Shown here piece by piece: positions 8,582 through 16,026 of a stretch of DNA of 43,912 bases. Position 1 is the stretch's first letter; each line of letters opens with the position of its first letter. Both the position numbers and the translations under genes were made by a program. Origin of the DNA: JBKHYJ01 sp046565505 (GTDB taxonomy: Bacteria > Acidobacteriota > Blastocatellia > UBA7656). A model generated the notes under the pieces. It worked only from the letters and a program-made list of their open reading frames with translations. It made no database searches and was not told the origin of the DNA. The stretch lies in contig JBKHYJ010000016.1 in assembly GCA_046565505.1 (NCBI GenBank), positions 1-43,912 of the forward strand, in the 5' to 3' direction.

Positions 8582-9193
8582 TCACGGATGGCCCTCGGCG
8601 TCACCGCGCGGCCACCTCGATGGGTCGAGCCAATCCAAGCCGGCTTGAACTCTTGTGATCTTCTTGGTGTATGGGTCGTAGGCGAACATGCCCGATGCGG
8701 TGATCGTGAACATGGGGACGCCGTACTTGTCGGCTATCTGGCAGTCGGTGGGCTGGGGCCTGGGGTCGGCGTTATTCGGGTGCGTGTGGACGACGGCGAT
8801 GGCGCCCGGGTGCCACCTGAAAGTGAAGCTCCTGCGCTCGTTCGTCTGCCCGAGGTTCCTCGCCCCGTAGCCGCCGCCTATCATGCGAAAGATCAGCACC
8901 ACGCTCTCATAATCGGTCCTGCCGCTGCCCGAGTTTCTCCATGCCCTGCCGAACTCTTTAATGATGTCGCGGTCGAATTTCGACATCACGAACTCGGCCC
9001 CCCTCTCCGGCCTCTCGGCCCTCGCCGCGCGGTCTATTCTATTCACCCGTTCGCCCGCCGCGTCAGGTCTCGGGTCGAAGGCGGTCACCGGGATGGCGAA
9101 CAGGGCGCCTACGCCGCCCGGCAGGCCCGCCGCCTGTCCGCACGCGAGCGCGAAGATGGCGACAAAAATCCCCGACGGTAGAATCCGTTTCAT
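8582..9193 (-). CDS. Exported JAMM/MPN-like metalloprotein
   Basis: A 203-residue protein starting at ATG 9193 (MKRILPSG), which gives a clean signal peptide of about 22 residues ending near CGQAAG. A longer frame to 9271 would add 26 residues of unlikely sequence. The C-terminal half has the HTHP...D pattern of the JAB1/MPN/Mov34 (JAMM) zinc hydrolase fold: a candidate Glu in TDYESVVLI, then AVVHTHPN, then PTDCQIA, then VPMFTITASG. The SxxD of classical JAMM proteins is PTDC here, so activity is uncertain. Export suggests cleavage of cell-wall or extracellular isopeptide-like bonds, by inference only. It lies between the TonB receptor and the LytR-type regulator on the same strand. Confidence 0.65.
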   Translation of the reverse strand: MKRILPSGIFVAIFALACGQAAGLPGGVGALFAIPVTAFDPRPDAAGERVNRIDRAARAERPERGAEFVMSKFDRDIIKEFGRAWRNSGSGRTDYESVVLIFRMIGGGYGARNLGQTNERRSFTFRWHPGAIAVVHTHPNNADPRPQPTDCQIADKYGVPMFTITASGMFAYDPYTKKITRVQAGLDWLDPSRWPRGDAEGHP

Positions 9194-9307
9194 GACAAAA
9201 CCCCGCGGCATCAGGACGAAGGTAGGCTGGCGCCGGTGGGGCCAGGAGCCGGGCCAGCCTACCAGGGGCATCGCACCAACCGCGCGTCTCCGCCGAAACG
9301 CGCTCGC

Positions 9308-9336
9308 TTAAAGTGATCGCAGTTTAAATTGATCGC
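9308..9336. repeat. Pair of 13-bp direct repeats upstream of the JAMM-like gene
   Basis: TTAAAGTGATCGC (9308-9320) and TTAAATTGATCGC (9324-9336) differ at one base and start 16 bp apart. They sit about 115-145 nt upstream of ATG 9193 and could be an operator. Confidence 0.5.
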
Positions 9337-9343
9337 GTGTCCG

Positions 9344-9408
9344 GGGAGAACTGTTTTGGGATGAAGCGGGGCAAGCCATGTGATGAGCCGTCCGAAAGGC
9401 GTGACGAG
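9344..9408 (-). repeat. Dispersed repeat copy 2, 5' of the JAMM-like gene
   Basis: Partner of 8474-8540, with the blocks GGGAGAA (9344), TTTGGGATGA (9355), CCGAAA (9392) and TGACGAG (9402). It lies 151 nt upstream of the JAMM-like start codon and 12 nt after the stop of the response regulator gene. Confidence 0.6.
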
Positions 9409-9419
9409 CTACCGGCGGG

Positions 9420-10199
9420 CTACAGCGGCCTGCCTAAAAGCTCATGCAGTTTTTCGCGGTAGCTGCGCGAGAGGGTCAGTTGGACGCCCTCGCGGAGGAT
9501 GATGCGGTACTCGCCGTGGAACCAGGGCTGTAGCTCCTGTATGCGGTCTACGTTGACTATGGCGGAGCGGTGGACGCGCACGAACCGCTTAGGGTCGAGC
9601 TGTGTCTCGAGCGCGCTTATGGTGTCCCTGAGCAGGTAAGATTCCTTGCCCGCGTGGAGGCGAACGTAATTGCCTTCGGCCTCCAGCCAGTCTATCTCCT
9701 CGGCCTTAACGAAAAAGACGTGCCCGTTCATTTTGATTACCAGCCGTTCGAGGTGCACGGGCTTGGTCTTGATCTCTTCGAGGGCGCTCAGGATTCGCTG
9801 CGTAAGGTGGTCGCTCTTCTCGTTCTGTATGTGCGCCTTCGCGCGGCTCACGGCCTTCTCGAACCGCTCCCTGTCAAAGGGCTTCAACAGGTAATCGAGG
9901 GCGTAGACCTCGAACGCCCTGACGGCGTACTGGTCGTAGGCGGTGACGAATATGATGGCGGGCAGCGTGGCGGGCCGGAGGGCTTCGAGTACGGCGAAGC
10001 CATCCATGCCAGGCATCTCCACGTCCAGAAAGATCAGGTCGGGGGCGTGCTGCTTTATGGCCTCGATGGCTTCCTGCCCATTGGCGCAATCGGCGAGGAT
10101 CTCTACCTCTGCGTCGGCCGCCAGCATGTCGCGTATGCGCTCCCGCGCGAGCGACTCGTCGTCGACTATCAACGCCCGTATACACCTTGCCCCTGACAT
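9420..10199 (-). CDS. LytR/AlgR-type response regulator
   Basis: A 259-residue two-domain regulator. The receiver domain (residues 5-125) has the acidic pair D13/D14, the phospho-acceptor D59 in FLDVEMPGMDG, the switch Thr in FVTAYD and the lysine in LLKPFD. The C-terminal LytTR DNA-binding domain (about 155-258) shows LEAEGNYVRLH, then FVRVHRSAIVNVDRI, then LSRSYREKLHELLG. LytTR proteins bind paired short direct repeats in promoters. The gene follows its histidine kinase by 61 bp in the same direction. The direct repeats at 9308-9336 just downstream are a possible but unproven target. Confidence 0.95.
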   Translation of the reverse strand: MSGARCIRALIVDDESLARERIRDMLAADAEVEILADCANGQEAIEAIKQHAPDLIFLDVEMPGMDGFAVLEALRPATLPAIIFVTAYDQYAVRAFEVYALDYLLKPFDRERFEKAVSRAKAHIQNEKSDHLTQRILSALEEIKTKPVHLERLVIKMNGHVFFVKAEEIDWLEAEGNYVRLHAGKESYLLRDTISALETQLDPKRFVRVHRSAIVNVDRIQELQPWFHGEYRIILREGVQLTLSRSYREKLHELLGRPL

Positions 10200-10260
10200 C
10201 CCTCGCTCCTTTACGCTCTTTAACGAAGGAATGTTGCGGGAGGTTCATTTTTGCGCTCCG

Positions 10261-11436
10261 TCAATCCTGGCGCTCGGAATTGAAAGGGATTTCCAGTATC
10301 ACGCTGAGCCCGCCCCTGGACGTGTTGGAGAGGTCGAGCCTGTGGTCCGCGCCGTAGAGTTGTTGCAGGCGGGCTTTTGTATTGGACAGTCCGACGCCTT
10401 TAAATATGCTCCCGGTGTTCCCGTTCGACGGCAGCCCCGGCCCGTTGTCCGTCACCTGCACGTGTAGTATGCCATCGTAACGCCTGGCCTCTATGTGTAT
10501 GTGCCCGTGGCTCGTCCGCGGGGCGATGCCATGCCGTATCGCGTTCTCGACGATAGGCTGCAAGATGAGGTTAGGCAGGCGCGCGCCGAGCGCCTGCGGC
10601 TGTATGCTGATTTGGACCGTCAGGCGGTCCTTGAATCTGATGCGCTCTATGTCGAGGTAGCACTTCAGGAACTCCAACTCCTGCTGGAGCGAGACCTCCT
10701 GCGCGCCCGCGCTGTCGAGCGTCAGGCGGAGGAAGTCCCCGAGGCGGGCGATCATCTTGTCGGCCGCGTCCGCGTCCTTGTGCACGAGCGCCGAGATCGA
10801 GTGCAGAGTGTTGAACAGGAAGTGCGGGTTGAGCTGCATCTTCAGCGCCTGCAACTCCGCCTGCGCGAGCTGCGCTTCGAGCCGCGTCGTCTTTATCTCA
10901 CCCTCGCGGTAACGCCGGTAGTAATTCAGCGCGTAGCAGACGAGCAGGATCAGCCAGTAAATCATCGAGCCGTAGTCGAAGAACAGGTAGGCGTTCAAAA
11001 ACAGCTTGACGAACGGCATGCGGCTCTCCGGCTCGGCGATTAAATAGAAGAACATCAGATCCCGGAAGGCGCGCGTCGCCAGGCCGATCAGCAGTGAGGC
11101 GAATACATGCGCGGCGAGGCTGCGCGGCCAGCGGTCGCGCTCCAGCGGGAAGCGCCGCGCGAGCCACAGCACCAGCGGGGTAAGCGCCGCCCAGGAGTAG
11201 GCGAAGGCCATCTCCGCCGAGAAAATTCTATACCAGTTGACGGGCCGGTCGCCGCGCTGGAACGCGAGGCCCGTCTGGCTAACCAGAAACAGGCCGAACA
11301 GCGTCCAGATGGCTACGACTAAAGCGACGCGGACCCAGCGGCGGGCTAACAATCTCACACCGTCCATATTCACCCCGATCACGGGGGTCAGGCGTTCCCT
11401 ATTCGCCGATGATAACGATAGCACAGGCTGGGACAT
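10261..11436 (-). CDS. LytS-type sensor histidine kinase
   Basis: A membrane sensor kinase of the His_kinase (LytS/YehU) family. The N-terminal half has about four hydrophobic segments (VALVVAIWTLFGLFLV, AFAYSWAALTPLVLWLA, a segment near SLAAHVFASLLIGLA, and YWLILLVCYALNYY). A coiled linker rich in EAQLAQAELQ leads to the phospho-acceptor motif LNPHFLFNTLHSIS. The ATP-binding domain has PIVENAIRHGI, DNGPG and GVGLSNTKARLQ. I take ATG 11436 (MSQPVL, with GGAAG upstream) as the start. ATG 11367 (MDGVRLLARRW) and a TTG at 11475 remain possible. With the LytTR regulator downstream it forms one two-component operon; the signal is unknown. Confidence 0.92.
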   Translation of the reverse strand: MSQPVLSLSSANRERLTPVIGVNMDGVRLLARRWVRVALVVAIWTLFGLFLVSQTGLAFQRGDRPVNWYRIFSAEMAFAYSWAALTPLVLWLARRFPLERDRWPRSLAAHVFASLLIGLATRAFRDLMFFYLIAEPESRMPFVKLFLNAYLFFDYGSMIYWLILLVCYALNYYRRYREGEIKTTRLEAQLAQAELQALKMQLNPHFLFNTLHSISALVHKDADAADKMIARLGDFLRLTLDSAGAQEVSLQQELEFLKCYLDIERIRFKDRLTVQISIQPQALGARLPNLILQPIVENAIRHGIAPRTSHGHIHIEARRYDGILHVQVTDNGPGLPSNGNTGSIFKGVGLSNTKARLQQLYGADHRLDLSNTSRGGLSVILEIPFNSERQD

Positions 11437-11583
11437 TCTGCTTCCAATGACTAGATTGCTGAGCAAACCGGCCAAGACATGTGGGCGCAGCCGGCGGAAA
11501 GGATTACGTCGCGGCCTCTCCGCCGGCCTGCTTTCTGAAAAGGGCGGCGAGAAACCCCGCCCGTGAATTCAACACAACTCTCA

Positions 11584-11611
11584 GGTATAGCCCGACCATT
11601 GTATACGACAA
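11584..11611 (-). promoter_or_regulatory. Candidate sigma70 promoter of the histidine kinase operon
   Basis: Minus strand: -35 TTGTCG (11611-11606), 16-bp spacer, -10 TATACC (11589-11584). It would give a leader of about 140 nt before ATG 11436. Confidence 0.4.
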
Positions 11612-11736
11612 GCGGGAACGACAAAGCGGGATGTGACGAGCGGGCCCCCGCGCGTGGCGGGCCGGACTAATCACGTTACGGGCCGGCCCGCCCGGCCGCA
11701 CGTCGTCGCGCGGATTAGCCTCGCAGTGGCGATGGG

Positions 11737-12393
11737 CTACTCGACACTATCCACCTGCGCGAACAGGTCGGAGAGCTTCGACTCGTCGAGCTTCCCATCC
11801 GTACGAACCCCGCTGCACACGTCTATGGCGAATGGGCCGACGAGCTTGATGGCTTCTAAGACGTTGCCGGCGTTCAGGCCGCCGGCGAGAAAGACGGGCT
11901 TCTCGACGGCTTCGCGTATCCGCCTGCTGACGCTCCAATCGTGCGCGCGGCCCGTGCCTCCGAGTTCTTTGATCTTCAGGGATTGGTTCCCCGAGTCGAG
12001 CAGGACCGCGTCAACCTCGGGCGCGACCGAAACGGCCTCGGCCAGCGAGCCCGCGCCGCTCACGTGAATGACCTGGACGAGCGCTATGCCGGGCATGGCC
12101 TCGCGCAGCTCCGCGTAGGTCCCAGATTCGAGCCGGTCGCATATCTGTACGGTGTTCGCGCGGCAGCGGCGTTGCTGGGCTACTATGGCGCGCGCGTCCT
12201 GCTTGCTCGTCAGCAGGAAGGACGACACGGCGGGCGGGATGACGGCCGCGATTTTTGCGATGAGGTCTTCGGGGATGATTCCCGGACCGCTCGGCATCTC
12301 CGAGACCAGCCCGAGCGCCGACGCGCCGTAGCGAATCGCCATCCGCGCTTCTTCGACGCTGCTGATGCAGCAGACCTTTACGCGCGGCTTCAC
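11737..12393 (-). CDS. TrpF-like (phosphoribosylanthranilate isomerase family) TIM-barrel protein
   Basis: A 218-residue barrel clearly of the TrpF family: KVCCIS at the N-terminus (general-base Cys position C8), general-acid Asp position D133 in AVLLDSG, then GGTGRAHDWSVSR, PVFLAGGLNAGNV and AIDVCSGVRTDGKLD. It departs from true TrpF at substrate sites. The S-P-R arginine that contacts the anthranilate carboxylate is replaced by MPSGPG (33-38), and the usual QLHG strand reads QICD. It lies outside any trp operon. The start is a GTG at 12393 whose GTGA overlaps the TGA of the upstream sulfotransferase gene, with GAGGGG before it. That 4-bp overlap implies translational coupling. I infer a different substrate, linked to the hydroxylase/sulfotransferase operon. 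Confidence 0.8.
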   Translation of the reverse strand: MKPRVKVCCISSVEEARMAIRYGASALGLVSEMPSGPGIIPEDLIAKIAAVIPPAVSSFLLTSKQDARAIVAQQRRCRANTVQICDRLESGTYAELREAMPGIALVQVIHVSGAGSLAEAVSVAPEVDAVLLDSGNQSLKIKELGGTGRAHDWSVSRRIREAVEKPVFLAGGLNAGNVLEAIKLVGPFAIDVCSGVRTDGKLDESKLSDLFAQVDSVE

Positions 12394-13379
12394 CGGCCGC
12401 CCCCTCGCGAGAGGCGGGCCGCTTCCAGCCGCTCGTAAAGCGGCATGACCCATTCGCCCGCCGCATCTCGCAACTCGGGGCCGGCGGCGCTATGCTTCGA
12501 CGCGGCATCGTCCACGAATTCGAGCGAAGGATTCTTGGCATTGAATTGTGAGACACGGCGCATGCGGTCTATGTCAGCCGCGGTGTGATCGACGCGGAAA
12601 AAATCTAAGAGCGAAGACCAGACCACCTCCGGCAACTGGCGGTAGTTGATGAACATCGGCTCGCCGCCGTCGCGGTGCTCAAGCGCCGCCGCGCAGACCT
12701 GCGCCAACACCCTCGCGCAGTACTCCGCGGGCCGCATCTGTAAGATGGATGAGTAGTCCATCCCTAACAACTCCGGCTCAAGCACACCGGGGACCATGTG
12801 CCCTCCCCTCCTCATGATCTGCGACACCAGCACCTCGACCGGGTCGCGGTAGGCGAAAACCCAGGGCACGTCTGGGAAGGCCTGCCGGATTATTCTCATG
12901 CTCAGCAGGCTCCAGCTATCGAACTTAATGAAGAGGTGTTTCTCCTCGCCCGACCGTGGCTGCCCGAGCGCGCTTATCATCCAGCGCAGCCAGTCGGCCC
13001 GCGTCGCGTCGGTCACGTCGCGGCCGCCCTGGTTCGCGCGCAGGACCGCGTCAACCGGCGGCGCTTCGGAGATGACGACATTCCGGGGCAGCGCCGCGAG
13101 CATCTGCGAGATGAGCGTCGAGCCGCAGCGCGACAGGTGAAAAATAAACCCTGTGGGCGCGAGCCCCGGCCGCTCCTCGTAGTATCGGCCGAGCGCGTCC
13201 ATTGGGGTTCGGTGGCGGAAAAGCACACTGAAAGGGTGCCTCATGCACCGCTCTATGGTCTGGTCGAAAAACGGGTCGGTGAAGCGGCGCTCCCCGCTAT
13301 AGCACCAATCCACCATCGCCGATGATTGTTCCCAGTAGAGGCGGACAGGGGTCCAGCCGTCGAGCCGGTCTGCGCGCAT
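12390..13379 (-). CDS. Sulfotransferase family protein
   Basis: A 329-residue cytosolic P-loop protein. The 5'-phosphosulfate-binding loop is TGFIFHLSRCGSTLISQML (residues 76-94), and the 3'-phosphate site is carried by the FAYRDPVEVLVSQ stretch. These are the hallmarks of PAPS-dependent sulfotransferases. The acceptor is unknown. The gene begins one base after the stop of the Asp/Asn hydroxylase gene (TAA-A-ATG) and its stop overlaps the TrpF-like start, so the three genes are almost certainly one transcript. Hydroxylation by the upstream enzyme could create the hydroxyl group that this enzyme sulfates, which is an inference from context. Confidence 0.85.
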   Translation of the reverse strand: MRADRLDGWTPVRLYWEQSSAMVDWCYSGERRFTDPFFDQTIERCMRHPFSVLFRHRTPMDALGRYYEERPGLAPTGFIFHLSRCGSTLISQMLAALPRNVVISEAPPVDAVLRANQGGRDVTDATRADWLRWMISALGQPRSGEEKHLFIKFDSWSLLSMRIIRQAFPDVPWVFAYRDPVEVLVSQIMRRGGHMVPGVLEPELLGMDYSSILQMRPAEYCARVLAQVCAAALEHRDGGEPMFINYRQLPEVVWSSLLDFFRVDHTAADIDRMRRVSQFNAKNPSLEFVDDAASKHSAAGPELRDAAGEWVMPLYERLEAARLSRGGGR

Positions 13380-13380
13380 T

Positions 13381-14208
13381 TTATATCCACCTCTGTAGCC
13401 ACGCGCGGCGGCTCTGCCTGAGCGCGCCTTCTATGTCTGCGGCCGTGAACCGATACCCGCGCTCTTCGCCCAGCCTTAGCGTGAGCTCGACGAACGCCTT
13501 CAGGTCGGGCGCGCCCCTCAACCTCTCTTGCAGGGCGAGGTCTTCGAGGACCAGTTGTCGAAATCGCTCGAAGTCCTCTCCGAACGCCCCGGGGTCTGCC
13601 GCCCGAGCAACGGCCGGCGGCCGTTGCTCGGGCGGCGTGTCGTGGTCGGGGATCATCGAGCGCAGCCAGTCGTTGACTACGCAATCCATCACGAGGTGCA
13701 CGCGGTCCGAGTCGCTGCGGTTGTAGACGCGGTGCGGCAGGTTGAAATTGATGTACCAGCATTCGCCCTCGTTCATCGCCAGCCGGCGGCCATCGACGAA
13801 GAACTCCACGCGCGGGTCGGTGACGATGGGGACGTGTATCCGCACCACGCCGTCCTCCAGGCTGAGCTTATGGTCTTTGTGCTCGCGGATTCTGGAGCCC
13901 GCGCTCAGCTTCAACAGCCTTACGGACTCCATCGCGCACCTGAACGAGGCGAGCACGCTTTGAATATGCGCGCAGCGGGCGAGCACGGGGGTGTCGGCGA
14001 ACGGCTCGCTGGCCGCCGGGTTCGGGTAAAGCCGCCAGGCCACGCCGCCGACAGAGCGCAGCGCCACGCCGCTCCACTCGCCCTCGTAATAGCCCGTGTT
14101 GAAATGAGGCGACCACTCGCCCGGCGGTATTTGACCCAGGTCTTGCTTGAGACGTTCCGGGTCGAACGTCATGGGGAGTTTGAAGCTATTTAACGCCATC
14201 CTTATCAC
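13381..14208 (-). CDS. Aspartyl/asparaginyl beta-hydroxylase with C-terminal Nif11-like domain
   Basis: A 275-residue protein. Residues 95-182 match the Asp/Asn beta-hydroxylase double-stranded beta helix of 2-oxoglutarate/Fe(II) oxygenases: LLKLSAGSRIREHKDH (iron ligand H110), VRIHVPIVTDP, GECWYINFNLPHRVYN (H159) and DRVHLVMD (R169 for 2-oxoglutarate). A Pro/Ala linker (191-205) leads to a second domain (about 211-262). That domain reads like Nif11: F-E-R-F-R-Q-L, EDLALQERLRGAPDLKAF, then GYRFTAADIEGAL. Nif11 domains are known mainly as leader regions of RiPP precursors. The GTG at 14208 or the ATG at 14199 could be the start; neither has a good ribosome site. It is the first gene of a three-gene operon. 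Confidence 0.82.
   Translation of the reverse strand: MIRMALNSFKLPMTFDPERLKQDLGQIPPGEWSPHFNTGYYEGEWSGVALRSVGGVAWRLYPNPAASEPFADTPVLARCAHIQSVLASFRCAMESVRLLKLSAGSRIREHKDHKLSLEDGVVRIHVPIVTDPRVEFFVDGRRLAMNEGECWYINFNLPHRVYNRSDSDRVHLVMDCVVNDWLRSMIPDHDTPPEQRPPAVARAADPGAFGEDFERFRQLVLEDLALQERLRGAPDLKAFVELTLRLGEERGYRFTAADIEGALRQSRRAWLQRWI
13598..13636. repeat. Perfect 18-bp palindrome inside the hydroxylase gene
   Basis: Arms 13598-13615 and 13619-13636 are exact reverse complements separated by three bases (13616-13618). They encode residues 191-204, the linker between the oxygenase and Nif11-like domains. The mRNA would form a very stable hairpin here. Confidence 0.9.
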
Positions 14209-14289
14209 GCGACTAAAGCAGCCCCCGTCCGTAAAATTTAAGCCGGCGGCTTGACGCCCGACGTGCGGCGTGCCGCGAGGGGACTTGTT

Positions 14290-14318
14290 ATATTAATAAG
14301 AACTTCCATCCGTGCCAA
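14290..14318 (-). promoter_or_regulatory. Sigma70-type promoter of the hydroxylase operon
   Basis: Minus strand: -35 TTGGCA (14318-14313), 17-bp spacer, -10 TAATAT (14295-14290), in a locally AT-rich stretch of otherwise GC-rich DNA. The predicted start near 14283 leaves a leader of about 75 nt. Confidence 0.55.
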
Positions 14319-14477
14319 TGAAAATAATCGCGGGGGCTTCGGCCGCGCGGCTATTACCTTAATCGCCGGTTAAGCGGTAGAATATCACCGTGGAGCCCTT
14401 CCGATTGCCGGGCGCTGAAATGCGCCCAACAACTCAGGAGGCTCGGCGCATTTTAGGGAGGAGATAACGGCACTAGC

Positions 14478-15317
14478 TTGCAAAACAAGGTATCGCGGAT
14501 TGCCAGGGAGGCGGGCGCGGAAGCAGTAGCCGCCGCGTTCTATGATTACGAGACAGAAACGGCCTGGAGCTATCAAGGCGACAGGTGGTTCCATTCGGCG
14601 AGCACCATTAAAGTCGCCGTGCTCGTCAGCCTCTTCCGCGTCATCGAAGATGGGTTGTTCACTCTCGACGCGCGCGTGCACATCCGCAACCGCTTCCTGA
14701 GCGCCGTAGATGGCGAGCCGTACCACATCCCCGCCGCGCGCGACGCCAACTCTAAAGTGCACGCGGCGACCGGCAAAACCATGAAGGTGGGCGAGCTGGC
14801 ACATCATATGATAGTCACGAGCAGCAACCTCGCCACTAACCTGCTGATCGACCTCGTCGGAATCGAAACCGCGCAGAAGGCGCTCGACGACCTCAACGTC
14901 GGCGGCGTGAAGCTCGTGCGAGGGGTCGAGGACGAGAGGGCGTTCGAGGCCGGGCTGAACAACCTGGTCACGGCGAACGGGCTGTTGCGCCTGTTCCGGC
15001 TGATACAGGAAGAGCGTGGCCTCCCGCCGCATGCCGCGCAAAAGATACTAAGCATACTCGACCAGCAGGAGTTCAACAGCGGTATCCCGGCCGGGCTCCC
15101 CGCCGGCGTGCGCGAAACGGCGCGCGTAGCTCACAAGACAGGGGAAATATCCACGGTCGCCCATGACGCTGGGCTGGTGACGCTGCCGCGCCGCAAGCCT
15201 TACGCGGTCGTTATATTGACCGAGTGGGGGAGGGATAATTCCAACGGGCGGCAGGAGACCGTCGCGAGCCTGTCGCGGGCGGTCTACGACTACCTGACGT
15301 GCGACGACGAGGGTTGA
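14478..15317 (+). CDS. Class A beta-lactamase-like serine hydrolase, apparently cytosolic
   Basis: A 279-residue protein of the beta-lactamase/DD-peptidase serine hydrolase fold. All class A-like motifs can be placed: nucleophile S42-T-I-K45, an SDN variant S115-S-N117, an omega-loop-like E157-A-G-L-N161, and K220-T-G222. No signal peptide is visible and an upstream in-frame stop at 14454 prevents extension. So the product looks cytosolic, unlike true beta-lactamases, unless the start is misread. TTG 14478 is the only start near GGGAGGAG (14456-14463), at a long spacing of 14 nt. It heads a three-gene run with an M15-like protein and an amidoligase. I infer a role in cleaving a peptide or D-amino-acid conjugate; antibiotic resistance cannot be assumed. 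Confidence 0.82.
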   Translation: MQNKVSRIAREAGAEAVAAAFYDYETETAWSYQGDRWFHSASTIKVAVLVSLFRVIEDGLFTLDARVHIRNRFLSAVDGEPYHIPAARDANSKVHAATGKTMKVGELAHHMIVTSSNLATNLLIDLVGIETAQKALDDLNVGGVKLVRGVEDERAFEAGLNNLVTANGLLRLFRLIQEERGLPPHAAQKILSILDQQEFNSGIPAGLPAGVRETARVAHKTGEISTVAHDAGLVTLPRRKPYAVVILTEWGRDNSNGRQETVASLSRAVYDYLTCDDEG

Positions 15318-15345
15318 TGACGAGGATTGATATGGAGGGCAGGCG

Positions 15346-15948
15346 ATGAGCAGCGTCCGCGCGCTTCCGCTTAGAGTCGTGGATGGGTTGGAGCTTGACG
15401 AGAAGTATCGCAAGGCTCTCAAGCCCGGTGAGATTCTGCATGACAGGGAGGGCCGCGCGCGGCGGCTGCCGCGATTCTTCTACGAGGTCGACTCCGGCAA
15501 GACGGCCGCCGAGACCGACATATGTCCGCACTTCTCGGTCTGGGAATTCATCAACACGGACGTGCGCGAGGCTAGGGAGCTCCACGGCTTCCCCCGTTAC
15601 ATCCCCTGCGCGGTGTCGCTCATCGCCGCGCACCTCGAATTATTCCGCCAGCAGGTCGGCGTGGTCGTCCGCATCGCGGCCAACGGCGGCTACCGCTCCC
15701 CTTCCCACGCGCTGACGCGCCATGCGTCGCCTCACAACTGGGGCACGGCGGTCAACATTTATCAAATCGGCGACGAGTACCTGGACGACCAGGAGAAGAT
15801 CGAACGGTTCAACGCGATAGCTTTGAGGCTACTGCCGGGAGTGTGGGTGCGGCCCTACGGGCACAACATAGGGTACGCCGACGACCACATGCATATGGAT
15901 TTGAGCTACGTGTCGGTCGTGCCGCGCGACGCGGCGGGCGAACAGTGA
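15346..15948 (+). CDS. M15-like (D-Ala-D-Ala carboxypeptidase fold) protein
   Basis: A 200-residue protein. A central GYRSPSHALTRH segment and the S128-P-H130-N-W-G-T-A-V-N137 motif correspond to the SxHxxGxAxD zinc motif of M15 peptidases, and H181-M-H183 matches the downstream HxH. The Asp zinc ligand is Asn at 137, so the metal site may be altered. No signal peptide is seen. ATG 15346 has GGAGGG 6 nt upstream and follows the serine hydrolase stop by 28 bp, supporting an operon. M15 enzymes cut D-amino-acid-containing peptides; the substrate here is unknown. Confidence 0.7.
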   Translation: MSSVRALPLRVVDGLELDEKYRKALKPGEILHDREGRARRLPRFFYEVDSGKTAAETDICPHFSVWEFINTDVREARELHGFPRYIPCAVSLIAAHLELFRQQVGVVVRIAANGGYRSPSHALTRHASPHNWGTAVNIYQIGDEYLDDQEKIERFNAIALRLLPGVWVRPYGHNIGYADDHMHMDLSYVSVVPRDAAGEQ

Positions 15949-16026
15949 GCACGTTGATTTAAAGGCGGGCCGCGCCGCGCGGCGGCCGCGTCAGGGAACG
16001 GGCGCGAATCAGGGAATGGATAACCA

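Noticed and set aside
14320..14364. 14-codon frame as a possible RiPP precursor for the hydroxylase operon
   Set aside because: It is on the opposite strand, has no ribosome site and lacks a leader-like pattern.
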